Shown here in pieces: positions 24,261 to 37,196 of a DNA stretch of 64,000 nucleotides (positions are counted from its first letter, which is position 1; every line of letters starts with the position of its first letter). This DNA is from Tetracladium setigerum. Taxonomy: Eukaryota; Ascomycota; Leotiomycetes; Helotiales. The stretch is from assembly GCA_031472005.1 (NCBI GenBank), contig PZJY01000012.1, forward strand, positions 1,488,001 through 1,552,000, written 5' to 3'. The position numbers and the translations under genes are program-made. Below the pieces are notes generated by a model. That model had not been told where the DNA came from. It made no database searches and saw nothing but the letters and a program-made list of their open reading frames with translations.

Positions 24261-24832
24261 TGTGGTTGGAGTTTTGGGGGAGAGAGAGAGAGAGAGAGAA
24301 AGGTTCGATGGGGAGGAGGAGAGAGGTGGGGTGGAATTCGCGAAATAGGGAGGGAGAAATAGATATGTAGAGGGCGGAATTGCTCTTCCAAGGTAGAATC
24401 TCTGATATCCCAGCAACGAGCAGCAGTCAAGTGGGTTGGAGTTTAAAGATATTCTGGGTCGCAAGATCACTTCACTGCATGCAAATCGTTCCAAAGCGCA
24501 AGACGGAGGAAGCGGCTGACATCGAGGGGGAATCTGAGGGAGCCTTGGCGTCTCGACCTGCTGCTTGTCACCGCTTTGGAGTGACCAATGGCGCATCGTC
24601 GCAGCTGGACTCGGCCCGCTATTATTTTATGACGGGTGGAAGTTGATATCTGGTCTGAATGTACATCCTCGACAGCCAACCACTGACCACTTCTTCCTTT
24701 TCCTTTCCCTTTGCAATTCTAGAATTTGCACACATTCTTTTTTATTTACTTAAAAGCAACACTCCACAATATCTGTGATTGCACCTTTTCCTCTTTTTTC
24801 TTTTTATCCTTCCTTCACTATTGCCGTTCACA
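24261..24832. promoter_or_regulatory. Divergent promoter, coactosin / HUT1
   Basis: Contains an AG dinucleotide tract (24280-24299) in the coactosin leader and an ACCAATGG box at 24584-24591 placed about 245 bp before the HUT1 ATG. The HUT1 leader is T-rich (24725-24825). Confidence 0.45.
24280..24299. repeat. (AG)n microsatellite
   Basis: About ten AG units directly upstream of the coactosin start codon, so CT-rich in its leader. Confidence 0.8.
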
Positions 24833-26323
24833 ATGGCCAGAACGAAACAAGCAACGCCCATCCGGCGCAATCCATCCTCGGAATACACAAGTAAAGACGA
24901 CCGACCAATTCGCAAGATAGAAAAGGCATTGGCACCTGTTACCAACGGTCACGCCAATGGCGCTGTTCTCGAATCCCTCGTGCCAGAAGCGCAACAGAAA
25001 GACGCCGGCGCAATTCAATTCTTAATAGCTGCTGGAGGGATCTATGGGTCTTTGTAAGTCACCCCCTTCTACACACCACCAACTACTAAACCACCAACTC
25101 TGTTTGGAAAAAGCGCATGCTAACTTTTTGGTATTATGAAATAGTCTTACATGGGCCCTCCTCCAAGAACGCCTAACAACAACTCCCTACGGCCCCCAAC
25201 CAAGCCCGAACTCTTCAAATTCCCCGTCTTCCTCAACACAGTGCAATCCCTCTTCGCCGCTCTGGTCGGCTACATCTACCTCCACACCTCCACGCCCTCA
25301 GGCTCCAAAGCCCCCCAATCTTCCCCACCGTCTCAATCCTCATCCCCCTCCTCACCGTCGCCATAACATCCTCTCTCGCCTCCCCCTTCGGCTACGCCTC
25401 CCTCGCTCACATCGACTACATAACCTTCATCCTCGCCAAATCATGCAAACTCCTCCCAGTGATGTTCCTCCACATCACGCTCTTCCAAAAACGCTACCCC
25501 CTCTACAAATACCTCGTCGTCCTCGCCGTCACAGGAGGCGTAGCAGTATTCACACTCCACGCTGGCTCAGGCAAGAAGAAGGCATCAAAAGCAAGCTTGA
25601 ACCCTGATGCGAATTCAACCTGGGGCTTGTTACTACTCGGTGTAAACTTGCTCTTCGACGGTCTCACAAATACAACGCAAGATCATATCTTTGCCAAGTA
25701 TCAACCCTACACCGGACCGCAGATGATGTGCGCGAATAACATCCTGAGTACTGGTATCACACTGGCTTATTTGTTCCTCTCGCCGTATCTGGTACACACC
25801 GGACTGGGCGAGTATTTGGGTATGGATCTGAGCAGTGGCGCTGCGGGAGGTGGTGAATTCGTCGAGGCACTTGGTTTCATGAAGAGGCATCCGGGTGTGT
25901 GGTATGATGTTCTTGGATTTGCGATGTGTGGTGCAGTAGGCCAGGTGTTTATCTGTACGTCCATTCCGTTTCATTCCAACAAACAACCATTTCCCATTCC
26001 ATTCTCTAACCACACTCCAATATTTAACCCAAAGACCCTTTTGACTAACAAGAACTATAGTCTACACTCTCTCCACATTCTCATCTCTCCTTCTCGTCAC
26101 CATCACCGTCACGCGCAAAATGCTAACCATGATCCTCTCCGTCGTATGGTTCGGCCACACGCTCGGTCGCGGCCAATGGATGGGTGTCGGTCTTGTATTT
26201 GGTGGCATTGGTGCCGAGGGAATCATGAATCGTCGGGAGAAGGCTCAGAAAGCTGCTGCGAAGAAGGCTGCTGCTGCCGTGAAAGCGAACGGTACTAAGC
26301 CCGAAGTGAAGAAAGAACTATAG
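24833..26323 (+). CDS. HUT1: UAA-family nucleotide-sugar transporter Hut1, frame interrupted twice
   Basis: Multi-pass ER/Golgi nucleotide-sugar transporter (UDP-galactose transporter homologue). Exons 24833-25053, 25145-25954 and 26061-26323. Conserved blocks are FLTWALLQERLTTTPYG, KFPVFLNTVQSLFAALVGY, ASPFGYASLAHIDYITFILAK, SCKLLPVMFLHITLF, LYKYLVVLAVTGGVAVFTL and MILSVVWFGHTL. These lie in three different frames within exon 2. The switches are at C-runs 25193-25197 and 25311-25316; one added C at each gives 431 residues. The protein ends in KKEL, a dilysine (KKXX) ER-retrieval signal that fits ER residence. Confidence 0.85.
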
Positions 26324-27421
26324 GTAGTTTTTATGGGGGGTTTTGGGTTTTGCGGTTTTGCGGTTTTGCAGTTTTGTTGTGTGCGTAGGAAGGAAGTATA
26401 TTGAACTTAGATAAGTAAAGAAAAAATAGGGAAGGAGGCGAAGAGAGGGTGAGGTTTTTAAGTGAAGATGTGAAGTTTTGCTGTGGTGGGAGTGGTAGTG
26501 GTGGAGGAAATGTGTGGAAACGAAGATACAGTAGATACAGATACAATATGGGAGGGAGAAAAATCTAGATACATACAATACAATACAATATACCACAAAG
26601 ACAGATATAGTTCCTTCTTCCCTTCATCCTTGGAGGGGAATTAGGGGAGAAGAGAACTCGAAAGCACATAAGTAACACATGTAGAACACACACACACCAG
26701 ACCCTTCACATATATATATCACCTATCATTTGATTGATCCTCAATACTTCGTTTCATGGGAATGAATGACAAATGTTATTTTTTAACTTCTACTTTCTCT
26801 CCCACACCACACCATCTTTTCCGACCCTCCGTGCCCCCTTCCTCTCCACCACATCCTTCATTCCCCTCCCATGCAGCCAATCCATCCTCATCCCCATTCC
26901 CCTCCCACCCGAGTAAAGTCATCCATCCATTCCATTCAATTCCCTATTGTCATCCCAACAACTCCCGTTTGAATATCCATTTCCCTATTCCCAAATTTCC
27001 CTGCTCCCCATTTCACTAATTATTATACAAAAAAACCCGGGGAAAAAAAGCAAAAACACCACTCAATTCTCATCTCCATTGCAGAACAGCCACAATACTT
27101 ATGTCATGCAAGATTTTCCATCTCTCGACCCGAAACAGCCCCCCCCCCCCCCCCCCCCCTTCACATTCATTACGGCCGGACGTCGCTGCCGTAGCGTATA
27201 ATGCGAGGCCGGATTTCTTTTATTTCCTTCTCTTTTCCTTCTATTGCTCCATATTTTCACCTCTTCTTATTTTCTGCACGGGTGCCACTGTACACATGTG
27301 GGCGTGATTGACATGTTCTTCCCCCGAAGGGCTGCCCCATTGTGCTCAAATTCTGATCTCGACGTTGCAGAATCCCCATCATGCATCATTCCTCATAAAG
27401 TTCCAAAACTCATTTGCTACT
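26324..27421. other. Convergent intergenic region, HUT1 / DSP
   Basis: 3' flanks of both genes, strongly pyrimidine-rich on the plus strand from 26790 to 27160, with a 21-base C tract. No gene seen. Confidence 0.5.
27139..27159. repeat. Poly-C tract (21 C)
   Basis: Uninterrupted run of C in the HUT1/DSP convergent region. It could form G-quadruplex or i-motif structures. Its length in the assembly may be unreliable. Confidence 0.8.
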
Positions 27422-30021
27422 TCAAAGCACATCATCAATAGACCTGGTGATAGGTGCTTCACCTTTCATAGGCGGACTTCTCGGATCCACAGTCTTAGCA
27501 GGCAACGGAGGAGCAACCTGCGTTTCCAGCGCTGGGAAGAAAGCGTTCCTTGGGAATTCAAATGCTCGAGGAGAGAAGAGGCTCGGTGTTGGCGGTGCTT
27601 CCTCTTCAGTTGTAGTGGTGGAGCCAAAACTTCTTGAAAAGGATTGTAGCGGATTATTGGTCATTTCCGAAATTCGTGGAGACATTAGCTCCTCCCATTC
27701 GCTGCCAATAGCTGGACGTGAAAATTCGGTCATGGTAGCTCGTGGAGGTTCTGGCTTTTGCAGTCTTGGGAATTCTCCGAAGTGGGCAGGAGGAGGATCG
27801 TGGAAGCTTGGTCGCACGCGTTGATCCATGTTGGATATTGGAGGTTCGGGGGCAAGACGATGAGGAGGTGGGAGAACTCGAGCTACAGGCGCAGGAAGGG
27901 TGGCTTTGTTCTCTCGCATTTGCTGCGGCGAGTTGATGGACATTTGATCGAAGCCGAAGTCAAAATTGCCAAGTCTCTCTATCGCGGAATGTGTAGGAAC
28001 AGGACTATCATCAGGTCTAGTCGCCACAACTTTGTCACGGCCAGTGATACTCGGTGTCGAGTTACCTCTCGCTCTGGATAGAGTAGGAAGTGTATCCGAT
28101 GTGACAGCTGACAAGGTAGGTCGGTGTCTTGAGGTGGGTGGTTTCCGAAAACTGGGAATGGCGTCCACTTCCTTATTCTTCTTCGCATCGATGACCTTCT
28201 TGAAGTCGTTGAGAGAAAATAGCAATGACATATTGGGATTCACCCAACGTGACTTCGATTGCGCTAATGCGTAAGCCTCGGTCGCACTCATGTCCTTATT
28301 GATGTACATCCCATATGCAATAATTAGCGTTGCGGATCGACTCGCGCCTTGTTGGCAATGCACCAAAACCCTCTTTCCTTCCTTTGTTCGAGATTCAATT
28401 AGGGTACACAGATCCCACAATTCGTCTTTTACATCGGTATTGTGGTCCCATGGAATGTGAATGTATTCCGGGCGTTTGGCATCCAAGGAAGCTTTAGGTG
28501 TAGTCGGCGATGATTCCGAGGAACTCGATGGTTGAACCTCAAAGGCAGTTCGGAATGATGCAAAGGACATTGCAGTGTCTGGCACGGGCTCGATTGAGCT
28601 TGTTGGTTCCGAAACAGAAGCAGGAAGTACTTCTGGGGCACCTTCGCTTCTGCAACGGTGAAAGGATTCTTAACCTCTCTGGCGACATTGATGATCACAT
28701 CAAACTTTAGGGCTTCATCTATATTGGGCTCCGAGTAGAGATGAACGCTTGGCTCGTGCATCAAAATTGGACCTTCTGGATACGACGCTGATTTCGCATC
28801 TTCTCCAGTGTGAGGGCGATCAAAAGAATCCCCACCTACGGACACGCCAGGCACTCTGGTCGCCATTTGCACTCCGGTGGGTGCTTCGTAGGCGTCCTCG
28901 CTAATTGTAAATGTATTGGTCGACAAGCTCAGGTCCTTAAACCTCGAGGGTCCAAGTGGTTTTGGTTTTCCGAACGTCATCCCACCCGATGGACCATGCC
29001 CTGGCGTCGCAAGAATTTGTGGTGATGATATTGAGTGTTTCAAACCCCTTCGCTGCAGCATCGTTGGCACCGAAGGCGATGCGAGCGGTTCCATAGATAG
29101 CGAAAGTTTGTTAGCAGACCCGGTGTTAAGGCTCAGCAAGCTGGGCTTCTTCCGGGCTTTTAGCGGTGGCGGCTTTATGAAAGAGGGCGATGAAGGTTCG
29201 GAGGTTTGTTGGGGCTGAGGCTCCGAACTGGGGTTCAGCGAGTTCAAGTTCAACGCAAGGCTTTTTGGATTCTTGAACTTTCTCGGCGACGGAGATGTCA
29301 TCGGCCTCTCGTGACTGAACGACGGTCGGATGAGATTGTTGTCCATTTTCAGTCCGTGATACGAGTCCAAACCAAAACTCGACCCAGCAAACGAGGACAA
29401 AGGTACGAGGGTGACCGGAGATTCTGGGGAAGAGCTTGGCGACGGGTCTGACAAAGAAGCTGAATCCACCGTGGAGATTGTTGTAGTAGGTGACGAGTCG
29501 GTCGAGTCAGATGTGGTAGATGTGCTTTCGTGATGTTGATGATGAATTAAAGGGCTCATACGTTCGTTTTCCTGCTGCGGCCCTGGGATTTCTGACTGCA
29601 AAGGTGGCTGTGCTTCTTGATTCGAATATATTGTGCCGACTGGCTTCGAGGAGAGTTCAAGCAGATTGGGGTTCTCTATCAGAGTTGCATCCATGTCATA
29701 GATGGACATAAACGAAGGAATTTGGTTCTCATACATCCTTGGACCAGCTGCTGACGGCATTTTTGTGTATGACCTCTTGCGCCTATGACCCGAATCCGCA
29801 GGTTGCATTGACACTCTCTCAAGCCTTGCTTCTGAATTTCTTGTCCACTTATTCTCCAAACTCGATCCAGTCGGGTTATCGTGACTCGGTGGGATTGCAG
29901 CGTCGGCAGTATAAGATCTCTTCAAAATTCGAATGTTAGCATCTTGAAGACTTGCTAATGGTGCCATGTCCTGTATCATGGGAGGGTCGTGTAGGATGGG
30001 GTGGAGGACGAGAGAGAGCAT
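27422..30021 (-). CDS. Dual-specificity phosphatase (MAPK-phosphatase-like), frame interrupted
   Basis: Large Ser/Pro-rich protein with a C-terminal-half DSP domain: FDVIINVAREVKNPF, then YIHIPWDHNTDV, and the active-site loop VHCQQGASRSATLIIAYGM (HCxxGxSRS). The general arrangement is like Msg5-type MAP kinase phosphatases, which would make it a signalling antagonist; this is inference. The N-terminal frame carries about 460 residues through NPFTVAEAKV and the catalytic loop lies in another frame. The switch is at a run of four G at 28635-28638 (C on the coding strand). One more base gives 866 residues, single exon. ATGs at 30021, 29979 and 29967 are all possible starts. Confidence 0.8.
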
Positions 30022-32032
30022 CGTCTGGGAAGATTTCTTAGGACAGGCAGACGGGTGCCATACAATGTTGTTGCTTTCCCGACAAACAACAATGAAGCCA
30101 CCGGGGCGGATGATGCTAGCAGGACGGGGGGAGGACGAAGGAGAGGGAGGTAGTTACCAGATCCTATGCGGCGCTTCGGGGAGGCTAGAATTGGTTTGCG
30201 GGTTCGTCCAGCTTTAGCGCTGTCGTATTGTCAAGTAATAGCCAGCAAACTATTGAAATATGTCAAACAGAAAACAAAACAATCCAACAGGCGAGATTCC
30301 GAGACTCAAGTGGCGACGGTGGGGAGCGCAAGGAGTCTGTTGCCGCGAAGAAGTCTTCAAAAAGCGCCGGTGACAATGGACTGAGTCGTAAAGCACCAAC
30401 CGAGGTGATGCGCGAGGGGGTTCAGATGTATGTATGTGGTAGTGGGTTAGGGCAGGCGTCGGTCTGTACGATGCAGCTGAAAGGTTGTTCGTATCGCAAA
30501 CACACACGATCTCTCACACGCGCTCACACACACGAAGCAGCTCAACAACGGTCTTGCGTGACAGGAGGAGTAGTGCGGTCGGTGGTGGTGGTGTTTCGAG
30601 GATCTAGAGATGAGCAGCAGCGGCGGCGAGAGGAACGAGAGAAACGAAGAGGGTTCGACGGTGTTGGCAGTTATTGCAGGGTAGGAGGGGAGCGCAGCTA
30701 TTGTTGGACGGGTTGGATCCCAACTAGCGAATAGTGTCAGCTTGGATTCTCGATGCACCAGCGGCCAGCAGGCAAATCAGAGGGCCGCTCCCGAAATAGC
30801 CCAGATGAGGGCGCCAACCTGCAGCGAATGGGAGGCAAATGAAATTAGGCCTTACAAGAGCAGCCCAGAACGGGATGTTGAGATGCGCGGCGGGCAAATC
30901 AAAGAAGGAGGTTTCGGAGCCGTTGCTTCTTCACGCCTCCCGCTTGCGATGGATGTTTTGGGGGTTTGGTGGTGGTGTGGTTGAAGGAAGCGAAGATGAA
31001 CGCAGATAGTTCGCAGCGATCAGAAGGAGCGGCAGCGCATTCCCCGGCGGGAGATTCAAGTCCGGATTATGATTAGGTAGGTTTGTACTTATGGGCCAAA
31101 GAGAAGAGGCGGCGGCGGAGAGGTTGGCAAGAATTATCGATTAGAGGAGTATATGAAACTCAGTAGTGTTGTGGATTGTTGTTGGTGTTGGGTTGTGTGG
31201 AGAGACAAATGGGGTGGTGGACTTCCTCAAATCTATCTTCCCCGACTACTCCATTCGTTGCTGGTTGGCGAAAAAGAAGAAGACGAAGCAATGGAAGAGG
31301 CAACCAAGCACCTGATTCCCAAACGTGTATGTAGATATGCAGCTCTTGCGATTCTGGCAGATCTGCAAAGTGTGTAGAAAGTACCTTGGATGGTAGGGAC
31401 TAGAAATGCGAATTTGTCGAGGACCAAAGGAGAGTTCGTTCGACGCGGTGCGACAGTCAATCGAATTCGAAGCGCGCAGAGGCAAAGCAGAGGAGGAGGA
31501 GGAGGAGGTAGTGATAATCAAAGGAAACAGAATTAGAATTAACGAAGCATCATGAGAGGATGGGTCGAGTACAATAGTAGTGGTAGTAGTGTTGAGAAGA
31601 AACTGGAGAGGGCAGTGGGAGAGAGAGAGAAAGACTTGGACCTTCGAGATGCAACTTTGGACTCTCTCTCGCTGCTGCTCTTTCTCACGATCCAATTCTC
31701 CAAATTCTGAACCCTTGAAATCCAGGCAAATAATTCCTTGAATTTTGGCCTTTCTCCTTGAGTCCATTCATTCCCTTGCCCTTGCCCCTTCCCCCTGCCA
31801 GGCTCTTCTCGATTGACTCAATTGAGCACTGAGGCCTCTTGTTCCACAAAAAGATGAAACTCACTAGAGCAGCACCCAAGCGCCGATTCAGCGATTCACA
31901 AAGTCACATTCACAACATTATTGGCTGCGCGCGATGAGGTGCAGCTGCTAGGATCCGCGCTGGAGCAGGAGCCAGTTTTGTGTGCGTGTTTGGGGTTTTC
32001 GGTGGGCTTGTGCCTGTGTTGGTGCTCGTCAT

Positions 32033-32094
32033 GTAAGTACAACAACCTGACTATTTTTCTCCCTATGATATTACTATTTCATATATAATCTCAC
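32033..32094 (+). other. Intron-like element outside any ORF
   Basis: GTAAGT donor, ACCTGAC branch-like motif and CTCACAG acceptor, 62 nt, the size of ordinary introns in this window. No coding frame crosses it. It may be a 5'-leader intron of the gene at 34247 or belong to a noncoding transcript. Confidence 0.3.
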
Positions 32095-32308
32095 AGGCTC
32101 TCTCCATCATCCATCGTCGCACAAAACTGCCTCTCAATTCCCAGATCAAGAAGCCAGGGGGGGACAGATGTTTCGAAACATGGCATCATCTCAAGATCAG
32201 CCTATTAATAGACCGACACGACCGATTGACGGCGTTTGAAATGAAATGAAAAGTTATGTGTGGGGTCAAATCTCCTCCAGCCCGGCCGATCTTCTCTTTT
32301 TGAATCTT

Positions 32309-32336
32309 GACTCTCGACTCCCGACTCCCGACTCCC
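32309..32336. repeat. GACTCCC tandem repeat, four copies
   Basis: One variant (GACTCTC) and three perfect copies of a 7-bp unit. Confidence 0.75.
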
Positions 32337-34246
32337 AGAATAATCTGGGAGCTGATGGTTGCCTCCATGTCGCCACGACACAATCATATTGTTGCATCTT
32401 CGAATCATCTGAATATGAACTCCGTCTCACATCAGAAGACAGCCTGAGCTGAGAGTGTTGTTGATCTGTCGGAGAGGTTCGTGAGGAACCTACTTCTGTC
32501 GCATGAAAAGTCTTGCCTTTGCTTCAAAATCTGGGCTGTCTTTGGCTTTGGCGGGGCCTTCTTGGGATGATGGCTGTTGAGCCGCCTCAGATCGTGTGTG
32601 TAGGTTGCTGGCAAACCTTACCTGTCGCGACTCCTCTGCTGTAGGTACATCGGAGCCAGGCCAGGAAGAGATCTAGCCATTCCCAACAAACACATCATCG
32701 GAACTTTCGACCGGACAATTGTTCAATGTGACAAAGTCAGACTCCAACACCACGAGACAACAATTGTGGAGAGATGACCGCCCACCACCCTCTCCTACCA
32801 CTACTCCAAGTCGACCCAGAAGCAAAGGAAGCTGCACAGAAGAAGAGTAGAAGAGAAGAAGGAAAAACGGAGGGAAATGCAGAAGGAGAATAAAAACGGC
32901 TTCAAGCCACCTGTCGGAAGAAAGCCATGGTGGTTGGTGAGCTTCAGGCTGATCAAGTCAACCAAAACAAACACACTCGTTTCGTACCTGCACGGCACAG
33001 CGGTCGAGCTCGAGAGTAGTTGTACAAGAATCTCCTTGCTTTCATTTTGGAAAAATGCTCTTGCAGCAATCGAGACCGACAGACACGGCACGAAAGACAC
33101 CTACTCACAATAATAATAATCCTTTGGGCAAGATAGCCGCGAGAGAGAAAAAAAAGGAAATATGTAATTTTCGGAAGCTTTCGCTAACAAGTAGTGAGGG
33201 TAATGGCTACAACAGCGTCAACTACCCCTCGATAGCACATGGCCCTTATGTCGATCATGAAAGTTTACCAGGACATCGCGTTTCGTCTCGGCCAAACAGA
33301 GGCGAGATATCGTATATATTTCTTTTGCCTTTCTGTTACCAACCACCCCGAGTCGCAATACCACGCGACGAAATGAGGCTTGGGACTAAGGTACTTCCAA
33401 TGCAAGTAGTATACCAGCAGCTTGCATATCAAATTATCAAATCGACTCCTCCCCCTGAAAAGGTGATGGGCAATTGCATAAAATGACGGCCGTGGAGGAT
33501 GCAGAATATCTTTGAGTGGTAGGAGATGATGGATGGCAAAGTCGACGGATAATGAGTGAAGTACGTCCATCGACAGTGAGAAATGTAGGAATCAGGGGGC
33601 ATCATGAAGCGGAGGATTCCAGGTTTTGTCGAGTCCGTCTCACTCACCCCTTGTCTATCCGATCAGTGTGTTCCTCCGTTTCTCGTTCGACTTGTTCATG
33701 TCCAAGGCCCGTCCTGGACAAAATGGGCCTTCTGTTCAGAGTGGGTCGGGAATACTGATTGATAGAGATGGAGAGACTGTACAAATGGAGAGGAAGAGAG
33801 AGAAAGAGGGAAAGAGGCAACGAGGCCAAGAAAGGGAACGAGGTCTAGAGGAAACGAAGGAAACGAGGGAAGCGAAGGTGATGTCAACAAAGCGAGGGAA
33901 TCCATGGCCATGTGAGAACTAATGTGATCCTAAACTGGCGAACTGCACGCCGGGCTGCCTTCTAGTCTTCTTGCCAGCAGTCTCATTATGCAGTATGTGA
34001 TTGCATTTTGTGTCCTACATACAGCACAGCACAGTAGTTATGCATCAGATGAGTTTGATAGGAAAGAAGAATATCTCCGTACTGGGCGTGAAATGGCCCG
34101 CATGCAACGCTTTGGTAACGGATGCACTGGCGGAGCAGAACGTGAGGATTAAACCTCGTCGTCCCCGCCCGCTATATCCAGATGCTGCACAGTTTGGACC
34201 TTCTTTAATTTGATTTTGACTCTGCTGGCCTGGCACTGGCAGCCGC

Positions 34247-37196
34247 ATGCTCAAGACTGTGCGAGATATAACGACGATGGGGCTCCCAACTGTTGACGCC
34301 GGTGCTGATGCTGAAGCTGCTTTCTTTCGTGAACAAACTCGATCCAGGTTGCCCTCCTATCGCCCATTCTCTCTTACGAAGAATAGCAGCAGTAGCAGTA
34401 GCCCGGACGAAATGGCCGTGATGACCATGACGCTCCCCTCGCCCTCTCTCCTCCTTACCCACTCGCACTCCTCCTCCTACTCCTCCCACCACTCCTCGAC
34501 CACAACAACAATGCACTCTGCCGCACTGACAAAACAACTACCACCAGTCCCCCTTTCACCAGCTGCTCGCACCATATTAAACACCGGGATCTCTACTTCT
34601 CAGCAACAACAACAACAGCAGCAGCAACAACAACAACAACAAGAGCAGCAACAGCAAAAGCGTCAGCTCCTCTCCCCTCCACCTGCATCGCCGAGAAATC
34701 GCTCTGCTAGCATTGTCGCATCCTCACCCGCATCTCCAAAGTGTCGGCCGTCACCTCGACCTAAGACAATAGGTGATTTCTCTAGCATAGAAGCCGCGCT
34801 TCAACTCGACCCGCCCCAAACTCAAACAAAAGTCTCGACGACAGGGAATCCGCCAGCATCACGCCGCAAGGTTCCAGCTGCCAACAGCAGAAATGATTTC
34901 GGCTTGGACGGTCCACCTCCAGCAATGATCACTCGACGAACCTTTCCCTTGGAACCCATCAACACCACGACAACGACGACCACCAACACCCAAACTCAGG
35001 ATTGGGTAGCATCAATTGCCCAAGATCAACCACCACCACCGCTGCCACCCACCCCTGCGAAATCTTCACGATCATCGACCGGAAGTACACAACTACGCCC
35101 GCTCATTCTCCCCATCCGCGCATTTAAACCATCTACGCGACGCAGTCTCGACTCGGCCACGAAACGCAGCCCGAACCTCATGGATCCAGACAGTACGATC
35201 CGAGCACTGGAGGGCTTTGAGGAGCACCGTCCTACACATCAGATGGAGCAGGAGGAGCAAAACAGTGACGAGAGCGATTTATTCCTCCGCGCGGCGAGAG
35301 AAGAAGAGCTGGCTCAACGTACCAACCCGCATGGCGACCGACTAATTCGATCTGACAAGAGACGGGTAAGATAGCCCTCGCCATATTGGAATTCCTTCTA
35401 CGTTCAATAATTTCCCCCGTTTTTGGGGCATCTCTTCCAGCATGCTGCAACGCCCTTTAATTACACTACTGACCTTGAAACATTTAGTCCCAGATCTCGC
35501 AACGTTCCTCACTGCCACCCACCAGCACAATATTCCACACCTCCCTAAGTCGCCGTCGCGGCTCTGATAACGAAGGCTCGACTGTCTCCCATTCAAGGCC
35601 TCTGGATGAGCAAGAAGTGATTGGGCAGGCCTTAACTTACCGCCCTTCTGGACGAGAGCGACCCTCTGCGCTGGAGGATGTCAACAAAAATAGATACTAT
35701 AGCCCCACAACCCGATCCAATCCTACAACCCCAAAAACTGCCAGCGCTCGGGAAATTTCTCCAGAATCTCATGTATCGTACGGTGGACGAAGACCTTCTA
35801 TACCCGACTCTAATAACCCGCTCGTGGCACGTCTTATCGCCAGTCAAATCTGTCATATTCAACTCCCCGAACGTACAATTCTTCCCCACTTGTCTCACGA
35901 TCAGCCGACGTGCATGTCCAAGAAAGTGTGGAAACACCACGTGTTGCAGATGGTACAGCGTCTTCTGTATCAACGACCGCTCCGTCTACATTATGGGATG
36001 AGCTGGACGAGCTTAAGTCGAGAATACACAGACTGGAATTGACTGGAAAGTTACCAGCTACATCCGGTGCTGCAATGTCTCGAGCATCTAGTGAGCGGCC
36101 TCCCACTGCCACGACTACCGTCACAACTATGTCATCTTCTCCCAAGCGAGGCCGAAATAATAGCACGTCACCGATCGAGTCCAGCATTCCAGAAGCCCCG
36201 GAAAGCCACCCTCTCTTGCGATCGGCCTTGGCAAAATCACAACCACTGCTAGATCCCGAAATTTTCAAGGCTTTGGAAGCTGCAACTTCTGACGCACTGG
36301 CAATTAGTTCGATGATGGGAACATCTGGTCAACCTGGTCCACTATCTGGGCACTCGACAGTAGGAGCACTTCCGGCTGTATCAGATAGACAAGTACGACG
36401 GAAAGCAGATAGCATGTGCAGAAGCTTAACAGAACTATGTTTGGCGTTGTCAGATGGAAAACTAGAATCTCAATCAACCGTTCAGGTTGCAAGACCGACC
36501 AGTCGAGACACCGAAGTTCGCCAGTCTATAGAGCCGGCGAACAATCAACGATTGGGGATGAGTAACGACATCACACGGATAAAGTCCAGTCCAAGGGCAT
36601 TGAGTCGACTCGAAGCACGAAGAAGCAGCTTACTAACTGGAAGCACCTTGCCATCCCCGCGCTACACGTCAGAAGGCAACACGCCAACCCAAAGCTCAAT
36701 GGCAAACCGTCGAACATCACTCATGCTCCGAAGCACTCGCCGCGCAACAGAAGAACCAGAGGAGGAAGACGAAACCCGATTCCGCGCCCCGTCACGAGCA
36801 GCGACTGATCTCGGCCGAGTCAGAAACTCTCCTCGAGAATACGTCTCCAACCAACCCCTCCCCGACCGAGCTGAACGAATAGCCGTTCAATCCGCTCTCC
36901 CAGTTCGTCGACAATACGGCGGCCTTGGAAATGTAAACGCCACAAATAACTCGCCTTCTCCATCTATGCCACCGGTCTCAAGTCTTGGCGGTCGGAGATA
37001 TCTCGATCGCGCAACGCCAGAACGAGATACCACAAGCGTGGCATCGCGGTTAGCGGAGGATCGAGCTCAAAGGAAGTCCTCGATTGGATTCCCCTCGAGA
37101 ACAGGCAGTCTTACGCGCAAGACGCGGCAGCAGACAACGACTTCGTCGCTCTCTGCTGATTTATCTGCGGGGCAGAATGGGGGATATCATCAGTGA
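34247..37196 (+). CDS. Ser/Pro-rich coiled protein conserved in filamentous fungi, frame interrupted
   Basis: Exons 34247-35365 and 35488-37196 (intron GTAAGA..TTTAG, 122 nt). The protein is disordered, with a poly-Gln tract and proline runs, then a conserved block WDELDELKSRIHRLELTGKL that should form a short coiled coil, followed by HPLLRSALAKSQPLLDPEIF and RRKADSMCRSLTELCLAL. Relatives are commonly labelled LPXTG-motif cell wall anchor protein, but I see no signal peptide or bacterial-type anchor, so the label is misleading. The frame switches at CCC 35817-35819; one more C joins SIPDSNNP to ARGTSYRQSNLSYSTP and gives 942 residues. MGLPTVDAG at 34277 may be the true start. Confidence 0.75.
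34601..34657 (+). repeat. CAG/CAA poly-glutamine tract
   Basis: Encodes 14 Gln, one Glu and four more Gln in the N-terminal part of the coiled protein. Mixed CAA/CAG codons. Confidence 0.85.

Larger units (their letters stand above)
30022..34246. other. 4.2-kb gene-poor divergent region
   Basis: The longest stretch without a recognisable gene. It separates the divergent DSP and Ser/Pro-rich coiled-protein genes. Open frames on both strands are low-complexity and carry no motif. It contains an intron-like element at 32033-32094, a 7-mer tandem repeat at 32309-32336 and several short microsatellites. It may hold long leaders, upstream regulatory DNA or a noncoding transcript. Confidence 0.5.

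Noticed and set aside
31246..31767. 173-codon minus-strand frame in the gene-poor region
   Set aside because: Low-complexity Ser/Thr/Leu content, no domain, not conserved in pattern.
35843..35904. Intron in the coiled-protein gene (GTCAAA..CAG)
   Set aside because: Weak donor, and the interval reads as coding in the downstream frame if one C is added at 35817.
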